A DNA stretch of 46,827 bases from Calothrix sp. MO_167.B12 (GTDB lineage: Bacteria > Cyanobacteriota > Cyanobacteriia > Cyanobacteriales > Nostocaceae), in the NCBI GenBank assembly GCA_030066045.1, contig JASJCJ010000061.1, positions 1 through 46,827 on the forward strand. Reading direction: 5' to 3'. A program made the translations under genes and the position numbers. Under the pieces are notes generated by a model, which saw only the letters and a program-made list of their open reading frames with translations, was not told the DNA's origin and ran no database searches. Positions 26,461 to 35,346 of the stretch are shown piece by piece (the stretch's first letter is position 1; every line of letters starts with the position of its first letter).

Positions 26461-26491
26461 ACTGTTGCCTGTTGCCTGTTGCCTGTTCCCT
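26461..26491. repeat. TGTTGCC tandem heptamers
   Basis: Three perfect TGTTGCC copies and a variant; reverse complement of the GGCAACA units at 7018-7080. Confidence 0.8.
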
Positions 26492-26578
26492 CTCCGGAAG
26501 GGAGTTGAATGGGAAAATTGGGTAATTTATTGTTTGGAGTTCCTGGAACCAGGATTTAAAAGTCAACATCAGTAGCTA

Positions 26579-27106
26579 ATGTTGAAAAAGTTTCTTTTGA
26601 TACTTATTTTTGCTAATTTAGGTTTAATTAATGGCTGTGTCGGTTATCCACGCCTACTTAATTCTGCTTTCGATCCCGGTGGTAGAAGCTTGAATAGTCC
26701 GTCAGCAGAACGTAATCCCCACATTTCTGGAAGATATGTTGTTTTTACTAGCGATCGCCGGGGTAGTCAAGATATTTATTTATTCGATCGCCTCAGACGC
26801 AGTTTAATAGATTTACCGGGGTTAAATTCCTTAGATGCGATCGCTGACCATCCAACTATTTCTGAAGATGGAAACTATATAGTATTTGCTACTTATCGTC
26901 AAGGGCGATCGGCAATTTTTTTGTATGATCGCCAAACCCGTCAATCCCGCAATTTAACCCTCAATTTACAAGCAGAGGTTCGTAACCCTACCATTAGTGC
27001 TGATGGTAGTAGGATTGCCTTTGAATCTAGTGTCAATGGACAGTGGGATATTTTGGTTTATGACCGTTTTGGGCGACCTTTGAATATTCAGCAAGCTCCA
27101 CGCTAG
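26579..27106 (+). CDS. TolB/PD40-type lipoprotein, second of a pair
   Basis: 175 residues, paralog of the gene at 25755. Signal peptide MLKKFLLILIFANLGLINGC with a lipobox Cys at residue 20. PD40 blades: RNPHISGRYVVFTSDRRGSQ then DIYLFDR; DHPTISEDGNYIVFATYRQG then RSAIFLYDR; RNPTISADGSRIAFESSVNG then QWDILVYDR. The stop codon TAG (27104-27106) lies inside the CTAG end of a MITE, so the MITE may have set the present C-terminus. Tandem duplication of an exported propeller protein is inferred. Confidence 0.85.
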   Translation: MLKKFLLILIFANLGLINGCVGYPRLLNSAFDPGGRSLNSPSAERNPHISGRYVVFTSDRRGSQDIYLFDRLRRSLIDLPGLNSLDAIADHPTISEDGNYIVFATYRQGRSAIFLYDRQTRQSRNLTLNLQAEVRNPTISADGSRIAFESSVNGQWDILVYDRFGRPLNIQQAPR

Positions 27107-27232
27107 TGCTTTGTCCCATAAGTTCTGAAGGGTAAAAAATGTAGTGGGAGCGTCTCGCTCCCTGTTGACAAAAAGTGGGCTTTCCGGTCCGCACTACAAT
27201 AAACTATCAAAATTAATGGGACAAAGCACTAG
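27103..27232. mobile_element. MITE family A, copy 1
   Basis: Terminal inverted repeats CTAGTGCTTTGTCCCAT and ATGGGACAAAGCACTAG, perfect over 17 bases, with an inner hairpin-rich core (GGGAGCGTCTCGCTCCC; GTAGTG...CACTAC). No coding capacity. It shares its right CTAG with the next element, a family B MITE. Confidence 0.9.
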
Positions 27233-27379
27233 GGCGTGTTTTCAAACTATGGTGTAGGTTGGGTAGAACGAAACCAAACCCAACGATATGCTGGGTTTCG
27301 TCCCTCAACAAGCGCCTACAATCTTTCGGTAATTTTATAGCGGGAAGGGAGGAATTTTGGGTTTGAAAATAGACCCTAG
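27229..27379. mobile_element. MITE family B, copy 2, abutting the family A element
   Basis: CTAGGGCGTGTTTTCAAAC at the left and GTTTGAAAATAGACCCTAG at the right, same family as 5051-5233. The left CTAG is the right CTAG of the family A element, so the two inserted head to tail at one target. Confidence 0.85.
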
Positions 27380-27520
27380 TACCCCTGCGGTTCAGTCAAA
27401 AATCAAAAATCAAGAGTTAGAATTCGTGGCTGGCATACCAGAATTACTGGGTAATCAAGTCATTAATTTGAGCTATGATTGATTATCGAAGGGATGTTGG
27501 TTATCAAATAATCAATCAAA

Positions 27521-28180
27521 ATGAAAATCAAATATGCAATAAATTTATCTAAAGGTCTAACATTTGTGTTTATTCTGGGACTGATGTTTGCCTATCAAAA
27601 CTTTACTATCGGTCCCTGGGTTTATTTAGCTTTACATGGCACTTATGGAATAATGTGGCTACTGAAAGACCGCATCTACCCCGATAAGCAATGGGAACAA
27701 AAAGTTCCGATCAGCATGGGAATATTTGGTTTTATGATAGTGAGTTTATACTGGGTAGCTCCATTTATCTTAATCAGCAGCGGTTCCGAACCTTCTCCAC
27801 CATTGATTGCTGCGGCAATTTCTATTAATTTATTGGGAGTATTTTTACATTACAGCAGTGATGCTCAAAAATATTACACTCTCAAATATCAACCCGGACT
27901 GATTACTGAAGGTTTTTTTGCTCGCTCTCGCAACACTAATTATTTAGGTGAAATCTTCATCTATTCTGGTTTTGCAATGATAGCTCAGCATTGGCTACCC
28001 TTTCTGATTCTGGGTTTATTTGTGGCGATACTGTTTATTCCCAATATGTTGAAAAAAGATAAATCTCTCTCCCGTTATCCGGAGTTTGAGAATTACAAAG
28101 CTAATTCAGGATTGTTAATACCGAAGTTGTTTGGGAGTCAGTCTCAATTTTCAGCAGATTCGGCAGTTTCTCAAGAGTAG
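27521..28180 (+). CDS. Membrane methyltransferase/reductase-like protein (DUF1295/ICMT-like)
   Basis: 219 residues, about five hydrophobic segments (GLTFVFILGLMFAYQNF, WVYLALHGTYGIMWLL, SMGIFGFMIVSLYWVAPFILI, PPLIAAAISINLLGVFLHY, LPFLILGLFVAILFIPNM). The conserved C-terminal motif KYYTLKYQPGLITEGFFARSRNTNYLGEIFIYSGF is that of the isoprenylcysteine methyltransferase / steroid 5-alpha-reductase-like (DUF1295) group, where RNTNYLGE binds the cofactor. Substrate unknown. It stands alone, bordered on both sides by MITEs. Confidence 0.82.
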   Translation: MKIKYAINLSKGLTFVFILGLMFAYQNFTIGPWVYLALHGTYGIMWLLKDRIYPDKQWEQKVPISMGIFGFMIVSLYWVAPFILISSGSEPSPPLIAAAISINLLGVFLHYSSDAQKYYTLKYQPGLITEGFFARSRNTNYLGEIFIYSGFAMIAQHWLPFLILGLFVAILFIPNMLKKDKSLSRYPEFENYKANSGLLIPKLFGSQSQFSADSAVSQE

Positions 28181-28203
28181 ATCCATAAGGAGGAAGTCAA
28201 TCC

Positions 28204-28359
28204 TCTAGTGGTCTGTGCCATTAATTTTGATAGTTTATTGTAGTGCGGGCAGCGTTCGACTGAGCTCACGCCGAAGTCTTGCCCGCTTTTTGGGAACAGG
28301 GAGCGAGACGCTCCCACTACAATTATTTACCTATCAGAACTTATGGGACAAACCCCTAG
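28204..28359. mobile_element. MITE family A variant, copy 2
   Basis: CTAGTGGTCTGTGCCATTAA at the left and TTATGGGACAAACCCCTAG at the right, diverged from copy 1, with the same GTAGTGCGGGC and GGGAGCGAGACGCTCCC core. Confidence 0.8.
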
Positions 28360-28466
28360 TGCTTTGTCCCATTAGTTTTGTAAGTTTGTCCTAAATCTGT
28401 ATACTAGATATATTAAGGGTTTGAATCATATATAAACCCTTCAGAACTTATGGGACAGACCACTAG
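28356..28466. mobile_element. MITE family A variant, copy 3, sharing CTAG with copy 2
   Basis: Left end CTAGTGCTTTGTCCCATTAG, right end CTTATGGGACAGACCACTAG. The core differs: a hairpin GGGTTTGAATC...AAACCC replaces the family A core. Again two elements sit side by side sharing one CTAG. Confidence 0.8.
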
Positions 28467-28667
28467 TGCGCGCCGACAACCTGGAAGGGTACGTCTATAG
28501 CCTGCGGGTTTTAAGAGTTTGAAAATATGCCCTAAGGGTAAGGTAACTACAGACATTGTGCCCTTAGGGGTTAATTTTGGGACTGCTTGGTTAATTAATG
28601 TGGGTTCGACGGGTTGAAAAAGCTTTTAACTCCTAACACCGAACTCCTAACACAGAACTCAGGTTAA

Positions 28668-29663
28668 TTATTGTTGCTGTTCTCGGACAGCATTAATCAG
28701 CTCACGCACTTGTTGAGTTCCCTGGGAAGATTCAAAGGACAATGGGAATTTACCTCTAGCAATCATGCGTAATCCTAGGGGAGCAAGACTGAGTAAACCT
28801 TTGAGATCCCGAAAATAATTGCCGACAACTTGTAAACCAAATTGCCGTTCATCAATCCAACCACCGGATTGGACTAACTCTACTAATACCTTGCGGTGGC
28901 GGATGGAACGGCTGTCTTGCTTGCTTTTCTGCTGGAGAAGTTCTTGCTTAATTTTTGTGATTTGATCTAGGGGAGCTACTTCCATGGGACAAACTGCATT
29001 GCAGTAATAGCAACGGGTACAACCCCAAACTCCTTTAGTACCTTCATTGTATTGTTCCAAGCGGTTTTGGCTGTCATCATCCCGGGAATCAGCCAGAGTT
29101 CGGTAAGCTTTAGCCAGGGCGTGGGGGCCGACAAAATCGGCATTAACTTCTACGGCATTGCATTCTGAGTAGCAAGCACCGCACATAATACAATTACCCG
29201 TTTGGTCTAATTGCGATCGCTCTTGTGGGGTCTGTAAAAATTCCCGTTCTGGAACCTTTCTACTGGCAGTACTCACATAGGGTGCGATCGCTTCTAAATT
29301 ATTCCAGAAACTACTCATATTCACCACTAAATCCTTAATTACAGGCATATTACCCAAAGGAGCAATGGTGATTTCGGGAAGATTATCCCCTGTCTCTGAA
29401 CCAGAATCAGGTTGTAATTGAGAAATTTCACTGCCCACATTTTCTTTACAAGCTAGAGCCGAACGCCCATTGATTCTCATCGCACAGCTACCGCAAATAG
29501 TATTACGGCAATTTTTGCGAAATGCCAAACTACCATCTTGCTCCCATTTAATGCGATTGAGGCAATCCAGGATCGTATTGCCTGCTTCTGTTTCTACAAC
29601 ATAAGTTTGCCAAGTAGGAACAGAATTTTGTTGTTGCCGAAAAACTTTAAAAATAACTTGCAT
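28668..29663 (-). CDS. sdhB: Succinate dehydrogenase/fumarate reductase iron-sulfur subunit
   Basis: 331 residues from the ATG at 29663 (a TTG at 29672 is less likely). N-terminal 2Fe-2S ferredoxin domain with RKNCRNTICGSCAMRINGRSALAC; C-terminal domain with CIMCGACYSECN (4Fe-4S) and CTRCYYCNAVCPMEVAP (3Fe-4S type). It passes electrons from the flavoprotein SdhA to quinone in the thylakoid or plasma membrane. Longer than typical SdhB (about 240 residues), with extra sequence between domains and a C-terminal extension, as usual in cyanobacteria. SdhA is not adjacent, which is also usual there. Confidence 0.93.
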   Translation of the reverse strand: MQVIFKVFRQQQNSVPTWQTYVVETEAGNTILDCLNRIKWEQDGSLAFRKNCRNTICGSCAMRINGRSALACKENVGSEISQLQPDSGSETGDNLPEITIAPLGNMPVIKDLVVNMSSFWNNLEAIAPYVSTASRKVPEREFLQTPQERSQLDQTGNCIMCGACYSECNAVEVNADFVGPHALAKAYRTLADSRDDDSQNRLEQYNEGTKGVWGCTRCYYCNAVCPMEVAPLDQITKIKQELLQQKSKQDSRSIRHRKVLVELVQSGGWIDERQFGLQVVGNYFRDLKGLLSLAPLGLRMIARGKFPLSFESSQGTQQVRELINAVREQQQ

Positions 29664-30942
29664 TTTTACCAATCAATATCTTGTATCTATCTCATGATTT
29701 ACCCATACAGATAAATCTGATGAAATTTTAATGCTTGACCCATATCCGGGAAAATTCTGATGTGCTATGTGCTAATACACTCAATGTAAATGATTATATA
29801 TTCAGCATAACCGCGAAAATACCACTGATATAGACATTAGCAGAACATCTAGCTGCAAAAAATATCAGATATGCTTAACTTTCCCTGCTAATTTGCTTTG
29901 ATGACAAAAAGTCTGCCCTCGATCAAATCCTCTCCAGTACTGGTAAGTGGAACTAGGAGAAAAAAACCTATCCTTGAGCAGCTAAATGTTGGTTTGTATC
30001 GGACTCATATTTGATTTCTGAAAAAAACGAGCGTACACTTTCTGTTAAGAGTTCCCTACCATCATGAGTGATTTCACAAATCAAACCGGATTCCTATAGT
30101 TATATAGATTTGTAAAACAAGTTGATAAACATCAGGAAACCCTAATCCATAAACTCTGAGGGGGAACCCAGTTGTAAAAAACCTGGTTATCATTTTTATG
30201 AATTTTTATAAAATCATAGTCTGGTAATAACGGCAATGGCAATAAACTGGGTGAAAAATCCTCATAGCTTTTCCCTCCTGGCATTAACTCAGCATCTGAA
30301 GATCACAGCACAACTACAAGTTTAATTCAAAATTAAACAACTATTTTGCTATTATTAGTTCATGCTAGTATTTAATATAAAATTACCCAGCAACAAAACC
30401 AGTCTAGTTTGCCATAAGGGCGAAATAATACTTTTTGTTTCTTGGTAATGGTTAGGTGAGAAAATTCTCGTCTTTACTGGCAGAATATAATATTATATGC
30501 CTACACTATCTGAGGGGATATAATATACTGTCTTTTGCTGAGGAGAGTGAAAAGGTAATAACCTGTAACTCCAAAGTCAGAAAGACAAGTAATAAAAGTG
30601 GAAAAGTCTGCAATTTCTTTTTGGATCTACTAACTTATGCTGAGTAGCTCCGACTCACTTAATTGGCAAGGTTGACTTGAATTTAACATAGTCACAGCCG
30701 CACCAAAAGAGAAAAATATTTGATTCCCCCATGGAAAAGAAGGGTTACAAGGACCGTAAAGCTACTTCATGGACAAAACTCATTGTGGATGACCTGTAGA
30801 AGGTAATTTTGGAGGATTATAAGCAGAAATAAACCACTCACCCTATGGTCTTGTAGGGATTGTCTTGATGTCAAAAAGCCAATACATGGTGAATTTAGGC
30901 ATCAGCTATTACATGGAAAAAAGTAAGGATATTGGGAGCGTA
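29664..30942. other. Long intergenic region upstream of the cyAbrB gene
   Basis: About 1.28 kb with no convincing gene on either strand. A 63-codon GTG frame (30456-30647) and a 22-codon frame (30731-30799) lack protein-like features. Between sdhB (minus) and cyAbrB (plus) the space must hold both promoters; a long leader or regulatory region for the regulator gene is plausible. I saw no repeat family, tRNA or strong terminator in it. Confidence 0.5.
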
Positions 30943-31350
30943 ATGACTGAAACTGCAACCGCGCCATTAACAGGAAAAGCACTGCTTACCAAGGTGAAAG
31001 AACTTTCTAGCCTACCGCGTAGGGAAAGAGCCAAGCAGTGTGGTTATTTCACAGTTACTAAAAATAACCAAGTTCGCGTCAATCTGACTGATTTTTATGA
31101 TGCTTTACTGTCTGCAAGGGGTATTCCTCTAAGTCCAGAAACACCCAAAGATGGGCGCGGACGCGAACCAACATATAGGGTGAGCGTTCATCAAAATGGT
31201 CAAATTGTCATTGGTGCAACTTACACCAAAGCTATGGGCTTAAAGCCTGGTGATGAATTTGAAATCAAGCTAGGATACAAACACATTCATCTAATTCAAC
31301 TCGGTTTAACAGATTCAGAATCCAGTGAGGCTCCTAAAGCAGATGAATAA
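30943..31350 (+). CDS. cyAbrB-type transcriptional regulator
   Basis: 135 residues from the ATG at 30943 with GGGAG at 30934-30938; the open frame extends 26 codons further upstream but family members start MTETATAPLTGKALL as here. N-terminal conserved block PRRERAKQCGYFTVTKNNQV and RVNLTDFYDALLSARG, then DGRGREPTYRVSVHQNGQIV, IGATYTKAMGLKPGDEFEI and KLGYKHIHLIQLG, the C-terminal AbrB-like DNA-binding fold. cyAbrBs are global regulators of carbon/nitrogen metabolism and hydrogenase genes. It is closest in memory to the Sll0822/CalA group. The upstream gap is unusually long. Confidence 0.93.
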   Translation: MTETATAPLTGKALLTKVKELSSLPRRERAKQCGYFTVTKNNQVRVNLTDFYDALLSARGIPLSPETPKDGRGREPTYRVSVHQNGQIVIGATYTKAMGLKPGDEFEIKLGYKHIHLIQLGLTDSESSEAPKADE

Positions 31351-31741
31351 TTTTTTTCGTAATCGGGGTGAATTTTAGCAAAAAACTAAATGACTGATCC
31401 CAAAATTACGAAATCATGAAAATGATGTGTGGGATACCCTACTTAGTCTGAACGAAAAAACGTTCATGAATGAAAGTAGAGTTCATAAAGTATTCTTGGG
31501 AAAATGGCTGCAAAAATTTTCCTGACTATAAAATTCCTTAAGTATGAATGAAAATCGGATACTGTTTACCCCCTTAGTCACCAATTGTAGGAGACAAATA
31601 TAACTGGGGGTATTTTTTTCACAATTCACATTAGGATGACTATATAGTGCTAGGCACAAGTAAAAAGTCACGCATTCAAAAGCCACGCATTTTATTGCTC
31701 ACAGATTTCAGCTTTCAACAATGTCCTAACCTATACCCGTA
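31351..31741. other. Intergenic region after cyAbrB
   Basis: About 390 bases, AT-rich, without a recognised gene or repeat. A 19-codon frame from 31467 has no ribosome site. No clear terminator follows cyAbrB. Confidence 0.4.
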
Positions 31742-32707
31742 GTGCTTATACCTGATTCAGCAAGGGATATTCATAACCGCGCGCGATCTCTCGAAATTTT
31801 GAATATCCAGCTGAACTTGCAAGAACTATGGCTTCGACAGAATTTGATCATATTTTTTATGCTTGCCTTTATAGATTCATGGGAATTATCCACTAATAAT
31901 TTATTGTCATATTTTGAAAATGCTCCTGTATTGGTCGTCATCATCGCTTTTTTTCTAGCTTGGGTAGGATGTTGGCTACCAATAGCTACTGTCCTAGGGA
32001 GCTTTCTGGGTTTAAAGCCAACTCAGCCCTTAAAAGACAACCAAAAATTACCCTTATTAGTGTCCCTTTATCTATTAGCTCCTTTAATAGTCTGGGGTGC
32101 TATTTGGTTAACACATAGCTCTTTTGCTGATTATGGCTTATCGGTCAATGTTTCCCTCATGCTTTCTTTCGGTTTAGGTTTTACTTTGGGGGTATTGGGC
32201 TTAGTTGTGATATTTTTCTGTCAATCAAGGCTGGGCTGGTGCGATTTTCAACCATTGAATATCAAGCAACTACCATCAATAGTACTACCCATTTTGTTAG
32301 TGGGATTATTAGTAGGCGGTATAGAAGAGTTAGTTTTTCGGGGTTTTTTGCTGACTCAACTAGAGCAAGATTATGCCATTTGGCTAGCAGCAACAACTTC
32401 TAGCGTCATTTTTGCCTTACTCCACTTGGTTTGGGAACAAAAAGAAACCATCCCTCAATTACCAGGACTTTGGTTAATGGGAATGGTACTGGTCTTAGCA
32501 AGATTTGTGGATGGTGGTAATTTAGGTATAGCTTGGGGATTACATAGTAGCTGGATATGGGCGATCGCTTGTATGGATACAGCCCAACTAGTTAAATATA
32601 CTGGTAATGTTCCGGAGTGGGTAACTGGTAAAAATAAAAAACCCCTAGCAGGGGTAACAGGAATAGCTTGTATGTTGATCACAGGAGTTATTCTGTGGTT
32701 TCTATGA
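31742..32707 (+). CDS. CPBP family intramembrane metalloprotease
   Basis: 321 residues from a GTG at 31742; a later start is possible because no Shine-Dalgarno is seen. About eight hydrophobic segments. The CPBP (CAAX protease and bacteriocin-processing) motifs are present: GGIEELVFRGFLL with the EE pair near residues 195-196 and Arg of ExxxR, FALLHLVW with the metal His, and GIAWGLHSSW with the second His. Such proteases cut within membranes; in cyanobacteria targets are unknown. Stands alone between cyAbrB and the converging TPR gene. Confidence 0.88.
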   Translation: MLIPDSARDIHNRARSLEILNIQLNLQELWLRQNLIIFFMLAFIDSWELSTNNLLSYFENAPVLVVIIAFFLAWVGCWLPIATVLGSFLGLKPTQPLKDNQKLPLLVSLYLLAPLIVWGAIWLTHSSFADYGLSVNVSLMLSFGLGFTLGVLGLVVIFFCQSRLGWCDFQPLNIKQLPSIVLPILLVGLLVGGIEELVFRGFLLTQLEQDYAIWLAATTSSVIFALLHLVWEQKETIPQLPGLWLMGMVLVLARFVDGGNLGIAWGLHSSWIWAIACMDTAQLVKYTGNVPEWVTGKNKKPLAGVTGIACMLITGVILWFL

Positions 32708-32823
32708 GGGAATTTCTATGAGGGAAGGAGGGAAGGAGGGAAGGAGTGAAGAAGGGAAGGAGTGAAGGAGTGAAGGAGGGAAAAATTCTAACTCCGAACT
32801 CCGAACTCCGAACTCCGAACTCC
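32707..32823. repeat. Tandem repeats GAAGGAGG and ACTCCGA
   Basis: First an array of 7-8 base units GGGAAGGA/GTGAAGGA, then four ACTCCGA units, filling the whole gap between the converging CPBP and TPR genes. Purine-rich on the plus strand. Confidence 0.85.
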
Positions 32824-32824
32824 C

Positions 32825-33667
32825 TTACTCCTTCTCTTGAGAAGACTTAGAAGTAGCAGCCTGCCTATTAATTTCATCCTTATATTGAGCAGGTGCTAAA
32901 TTAGCAGCAGTAGTAAATAAAGGTTTTGCTTCGTCAATTTTTCCCTCTTCTTTTAGGAGCATCGCCTTGGCTAAAACAGGTCGAAAATCTTGTTTATTAT
33001 TTTTAATAGCCATATCATAGGCAGCGAGAGCTTTACCATAGCGTTTTTGGGAGGCGTGAACATTGCCCAAGAGTACTTGTACAGCAACAATATCCACACT
33101 ACCAGGCTCAATTTTATTTGCTTGGGTCGCCTTGGAGAGTGTATCTTCCAACAAGCCAATAGCAGCTTCCGGGCGTTTTTGTTCTAATAGAAGCATCACC
33201 ATCCCTTGTAAAGCTTCCAAGTTGCCTGGTTTAGTTTCCAGAATCGAGCGATAAGTCTGAGCAGCACCTTCCTTATCGTTAGCTTGCTGCTTAGCTTGAG
33301 CCAGTAAAACTGAATATTTGGTTTGTTCGGGATTTAGTTTAGCTAACTTCTCTAAAGTTTCGATGATTCCTTGAAGATTACCCTCACCCAACTGCAACAA
33401 CTGCAATTGTCTTTCTAGTAAACTTCGTAATGTAGCTTGGTTATTTGGTTCTCGTTGTAGAACTAATTCTAAACCTTGTATCTCATTTGCCAGCTTTGAT
33501 TTTTGGTTCGATACCGAAGATTTGCTTTGTGCAGTAGCTGAATTTAGGGGCGAGCCTTGTCCATTACTCAATGCTTCAATAATGGGTAACATGGAAACCC
33601 CAATAAAAGCAAAAATTGCTAGCACTAAAACAATCTTAATAATCCAGCGATTACGCGCTTCAGACAC
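32825..33667 (-). CDS. TPR-repeat protein with an N-terminal membrane anchor
   Basis: 280 residues. The GTG start at 33667 is backed by GGAAGG 5 bases upstream. Residues 8-30 (WIIKIVLVLAIFAFIGVSMLP) form a membrane anchor, then a linker, then TPR helices: LQGIIETLEKLAKLNPEQTKYSVLLAQAKQQAND, EGAAQTYRSILETKPGNLEALQGMVMLLLEQKRPEAAIGLLEDTLSK and YGKALAAYDMAIKNNKQDFRPVLAKAMLLKEEGKIDEAKPLF. The TPR part is most likely outside the cytoplasm and used to bind proteins; partner unknown. Conserved cyanobacterial membrane TPR proteins of this shape are common. Confidence 0.85.
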   Translation of the reverse strand: MSEARNRWIIKIVLVLAIFAFIGVSMLPIIEALSNGQGSPLNSATAQSKSSVSNQKSKLANEIQGLELVLQREPNNQATLRSLLERQLQLLQLGEGNLQGIIETLEKLAKLNPEQTKYSVLLAQAKQQANDKEGAAQTYRSILETKPGNLEALQGMVMLLLEQKRPEAAIGLLEDTLSKATQANKIEPGSVDIVAVQVLLGNVHASQKRYGKALAAYDMAIKNNKQDFRPVLAKAMLLKEEGKIDEAKPLFTTAANLAPAQYKDEINRQAATSKSSQEKE

Positions 33668-34214
33668 AAAACCTTCCTTAGACTTTAATAGTTATGATGA
33701 TTGATGGAAATTGGATAAGCGAAAAAGTTGGAAAACTTTACGGAATACGGTTAATACTGGGTGAACTTTATAACAAAGGGTTGTCACAACTCGCGCCTTC
33801 CCAAGCCACACTGCTTTTGGAGTCTCCCCAAGTAGAGGCACTGGCGTTGGCGACTGTCGTCGTCGCAGTGAGTTAGTACGCCATCCCCTCCCCCTGACTT
33901 AAAGTAACTAACGTAGCTTGTTTCTGTACAGGAGTACCCTTTAAGGAGTCGCTCATCAAAATAGGCAAAACAAGTGCTGACTTTAGGAGGAACCGTCTAA
34001 ATTTTAGCTGTGCTATGCTTCCGAAACTAGTAGAAAGACGCTAAATTACACATTTAGTGTTTATCGGCGCTTGACTGCGCTTTTTAGTATCACACAGGTA
34101 GCTATTGGGTGGCAAATTGTCAGGATAATTAACCTACATATGCCACACAACATTTTTTCCCGCTACTTTTACAAAATCCCATCATGGGATATGTCTCCGC
34201 CGCAAGGAGTTTTT
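33668..34214. other. Spacer between the TPR gene and the basic-tail protein
   Basis: About 550 bases. Short open frames run through it, but their content is not protein-like. A GC-rich repeat near 33840-33870 (GGCGTTGGCGACTGTCGTCG) echoes, inverted, the motif at 20693-20713. The plus-strand gene is preceded by a frame that is open back to 34071 but looks like leader. Confidence 0.4.
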
Positions 34215-35183
34215 ATGAATTCCGACCTGATGCCTTCACCTGATTCCTCCAACTCAAATGCATCTCCAGAGACTCAAACTAATCAAATAGTCTCTGTGAG
34301 TACTAATCCTCCAATCGAGGAAGTCTCTAAGCTGGATAATTCTAGTGTTAACTCTAATGAGCCAAGCAGTGATCAACAATTAAGGAATCGACAGCAACCA
34401 ATTCCACCACCCAGCGAACCCATGCAATACCGAGCCATTGGCTTAGTACGTGGTCGCTATCTTGCTAGCAGTGAACAATTTACCCAAGGTTCGCTGTTAA
34501 CTTCCGATGGGGTGATTCTGGATGCTGTCCTCCTAGGAAGAATTATGAGTCTAGTCAAGAATCACCTTGACTTAGAAAAAGAACATTTATGGGTTGTTTA
34601 TCCTCGGACTCGCCCACAAAATGAACAATTGCACCTGCAAATTGTTGGGGTTTGGGAGCCAGAAAACTTAGCTCAACAATCAACTGGCACAGAAAAATCA
34701 CCAGAAGACCTATTATCTGATGATTCTGGGGAGACCACAACCGAATTGACTCCTTCATCAGAAATGAAAGATGGTGGCTTTTCCGTTCGCGGTGAAATTG
34801 TTTATCAGTCTGCCGAATCTCAAAGTTTGGTGGTGAAAATTAAGCAAGCACCTCGCAAACCTACAGATAAGCCCAAGTACTTTAAGTTAAAAGTCAAGGG
34901 TGTAATTAATACTAAAGCTGTAGGTAAATTCTGGGATTTGCAATTGCAAAGGGAAGCAGATGCATTGGCACTGGAAAATGCCGAAGCGATCGCTGATTTA
35001 CCGAAAAAGCGCCGACCACCATTCAAGAAGCCTTTCAAGGGTAAAAAACCCTTTAAAAAGTATCCTGGGGGCAACCAACGTCCGTTTAAGAAGCCTGGTG
35101 GCTCTTCAGCTCCTTCTAAACCAGTTCCTAAGGGTTCTTCTCTCCCTAAACCTGTTAAGCGACCTAAACCAGAGCAGGAGTAA
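34215..35183 (+). CDS. Conserved cyanobacterial protein with a highly basic, proline-rich tail
   Basis: 322 residues from the ATG at 34215, set by AGGAG at 34204-34208. N-terminal Ser/Asn/Pro-rich linker (1-85), then a folded core: MQYRAIGLVRGRYLASSEQF, GSLLTSDGVILDAVLLGRIM, LDLEKEHLWVVYPRTRPQNEQLHLQIVGVWEPE and FSVRGEIVYQSAESQSLVVKIKQAPR. The last 60 residues repeat lysine/phenylalanine motifs (PPFKKPFKGKKPFKKYPGG), with a pI likely above 11. The core looks like beta-barrel sequence; the tail suggests binding to RNA, DNA or acidic protein. I recognise the family as a cyanobacterial hypothetical only. Confidence 0.8.
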   Translation: MNSDLMPSPDSSNSNASPETQTNQIVSVSTNPPIEEVSKLDNSSVNSNEPSSDQQLRNRQQPIPPPSEPMQYRAIGLVRGRYLASSEQFTQGSLLTSDGVILDAVLLGRIMSLVKNHLDLEKEHLWVVYPRTRPQNEQLHLQIVGVWEPENLAQQSTGTEKSPEDLLSDDSGETTTELTPSSEMKDGGFSVRGEIVYQSAESQSLVVKIKQAPRKPTDKPKYFKLKVKGVINTKAVGKFWDLQLQREADALALENAEAIADLPKKRRPPFKKPFKGKKPFKKYPGGNQRPFKKPGGSSAPSKPVPKGSSLPKPVKRPKPEQE

Positions 35184-35195
35184 GAGTGAGGGAGT

Positions 35196-35345
35196 GATGG
35201 TTGACAGTTGACAGTTGACAGTTGACAGTTGACAGTTGATAGTCTTGAATTCATCACTCCTTCCCTCTTTCCCTCTTTCACTCCTCCCCTCTTTCACTCC
35301 TCCCCTCCTTCACTCCTCCCCTCTTTCACTCCTCCCCTCCTTCCC
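35196..35345. repeat. GTTGACA heptamers and CTCCCCTCTTTCA units
   Basis: Five to six copies of AGTTGAC (35201-35240) followed by long CTCC/TTTC arrays (35257-35345) that run to the stop of the DUF39 gene. Fills the gap between converging genes. Confidence 0.85.
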
Positions 35346-35346
35346 T

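Noticed and set aside
30456-30647. 63-codon GTG frame upstream of cyAbrB
   Set aside because: No ribosome site and no family-like features.
34820-35281. 153-codon minus-strand frame over the basic-tail gene
   Set aside because: Antisense of the K/P/F repeats and of the TTGACAG array; no ribosome site.
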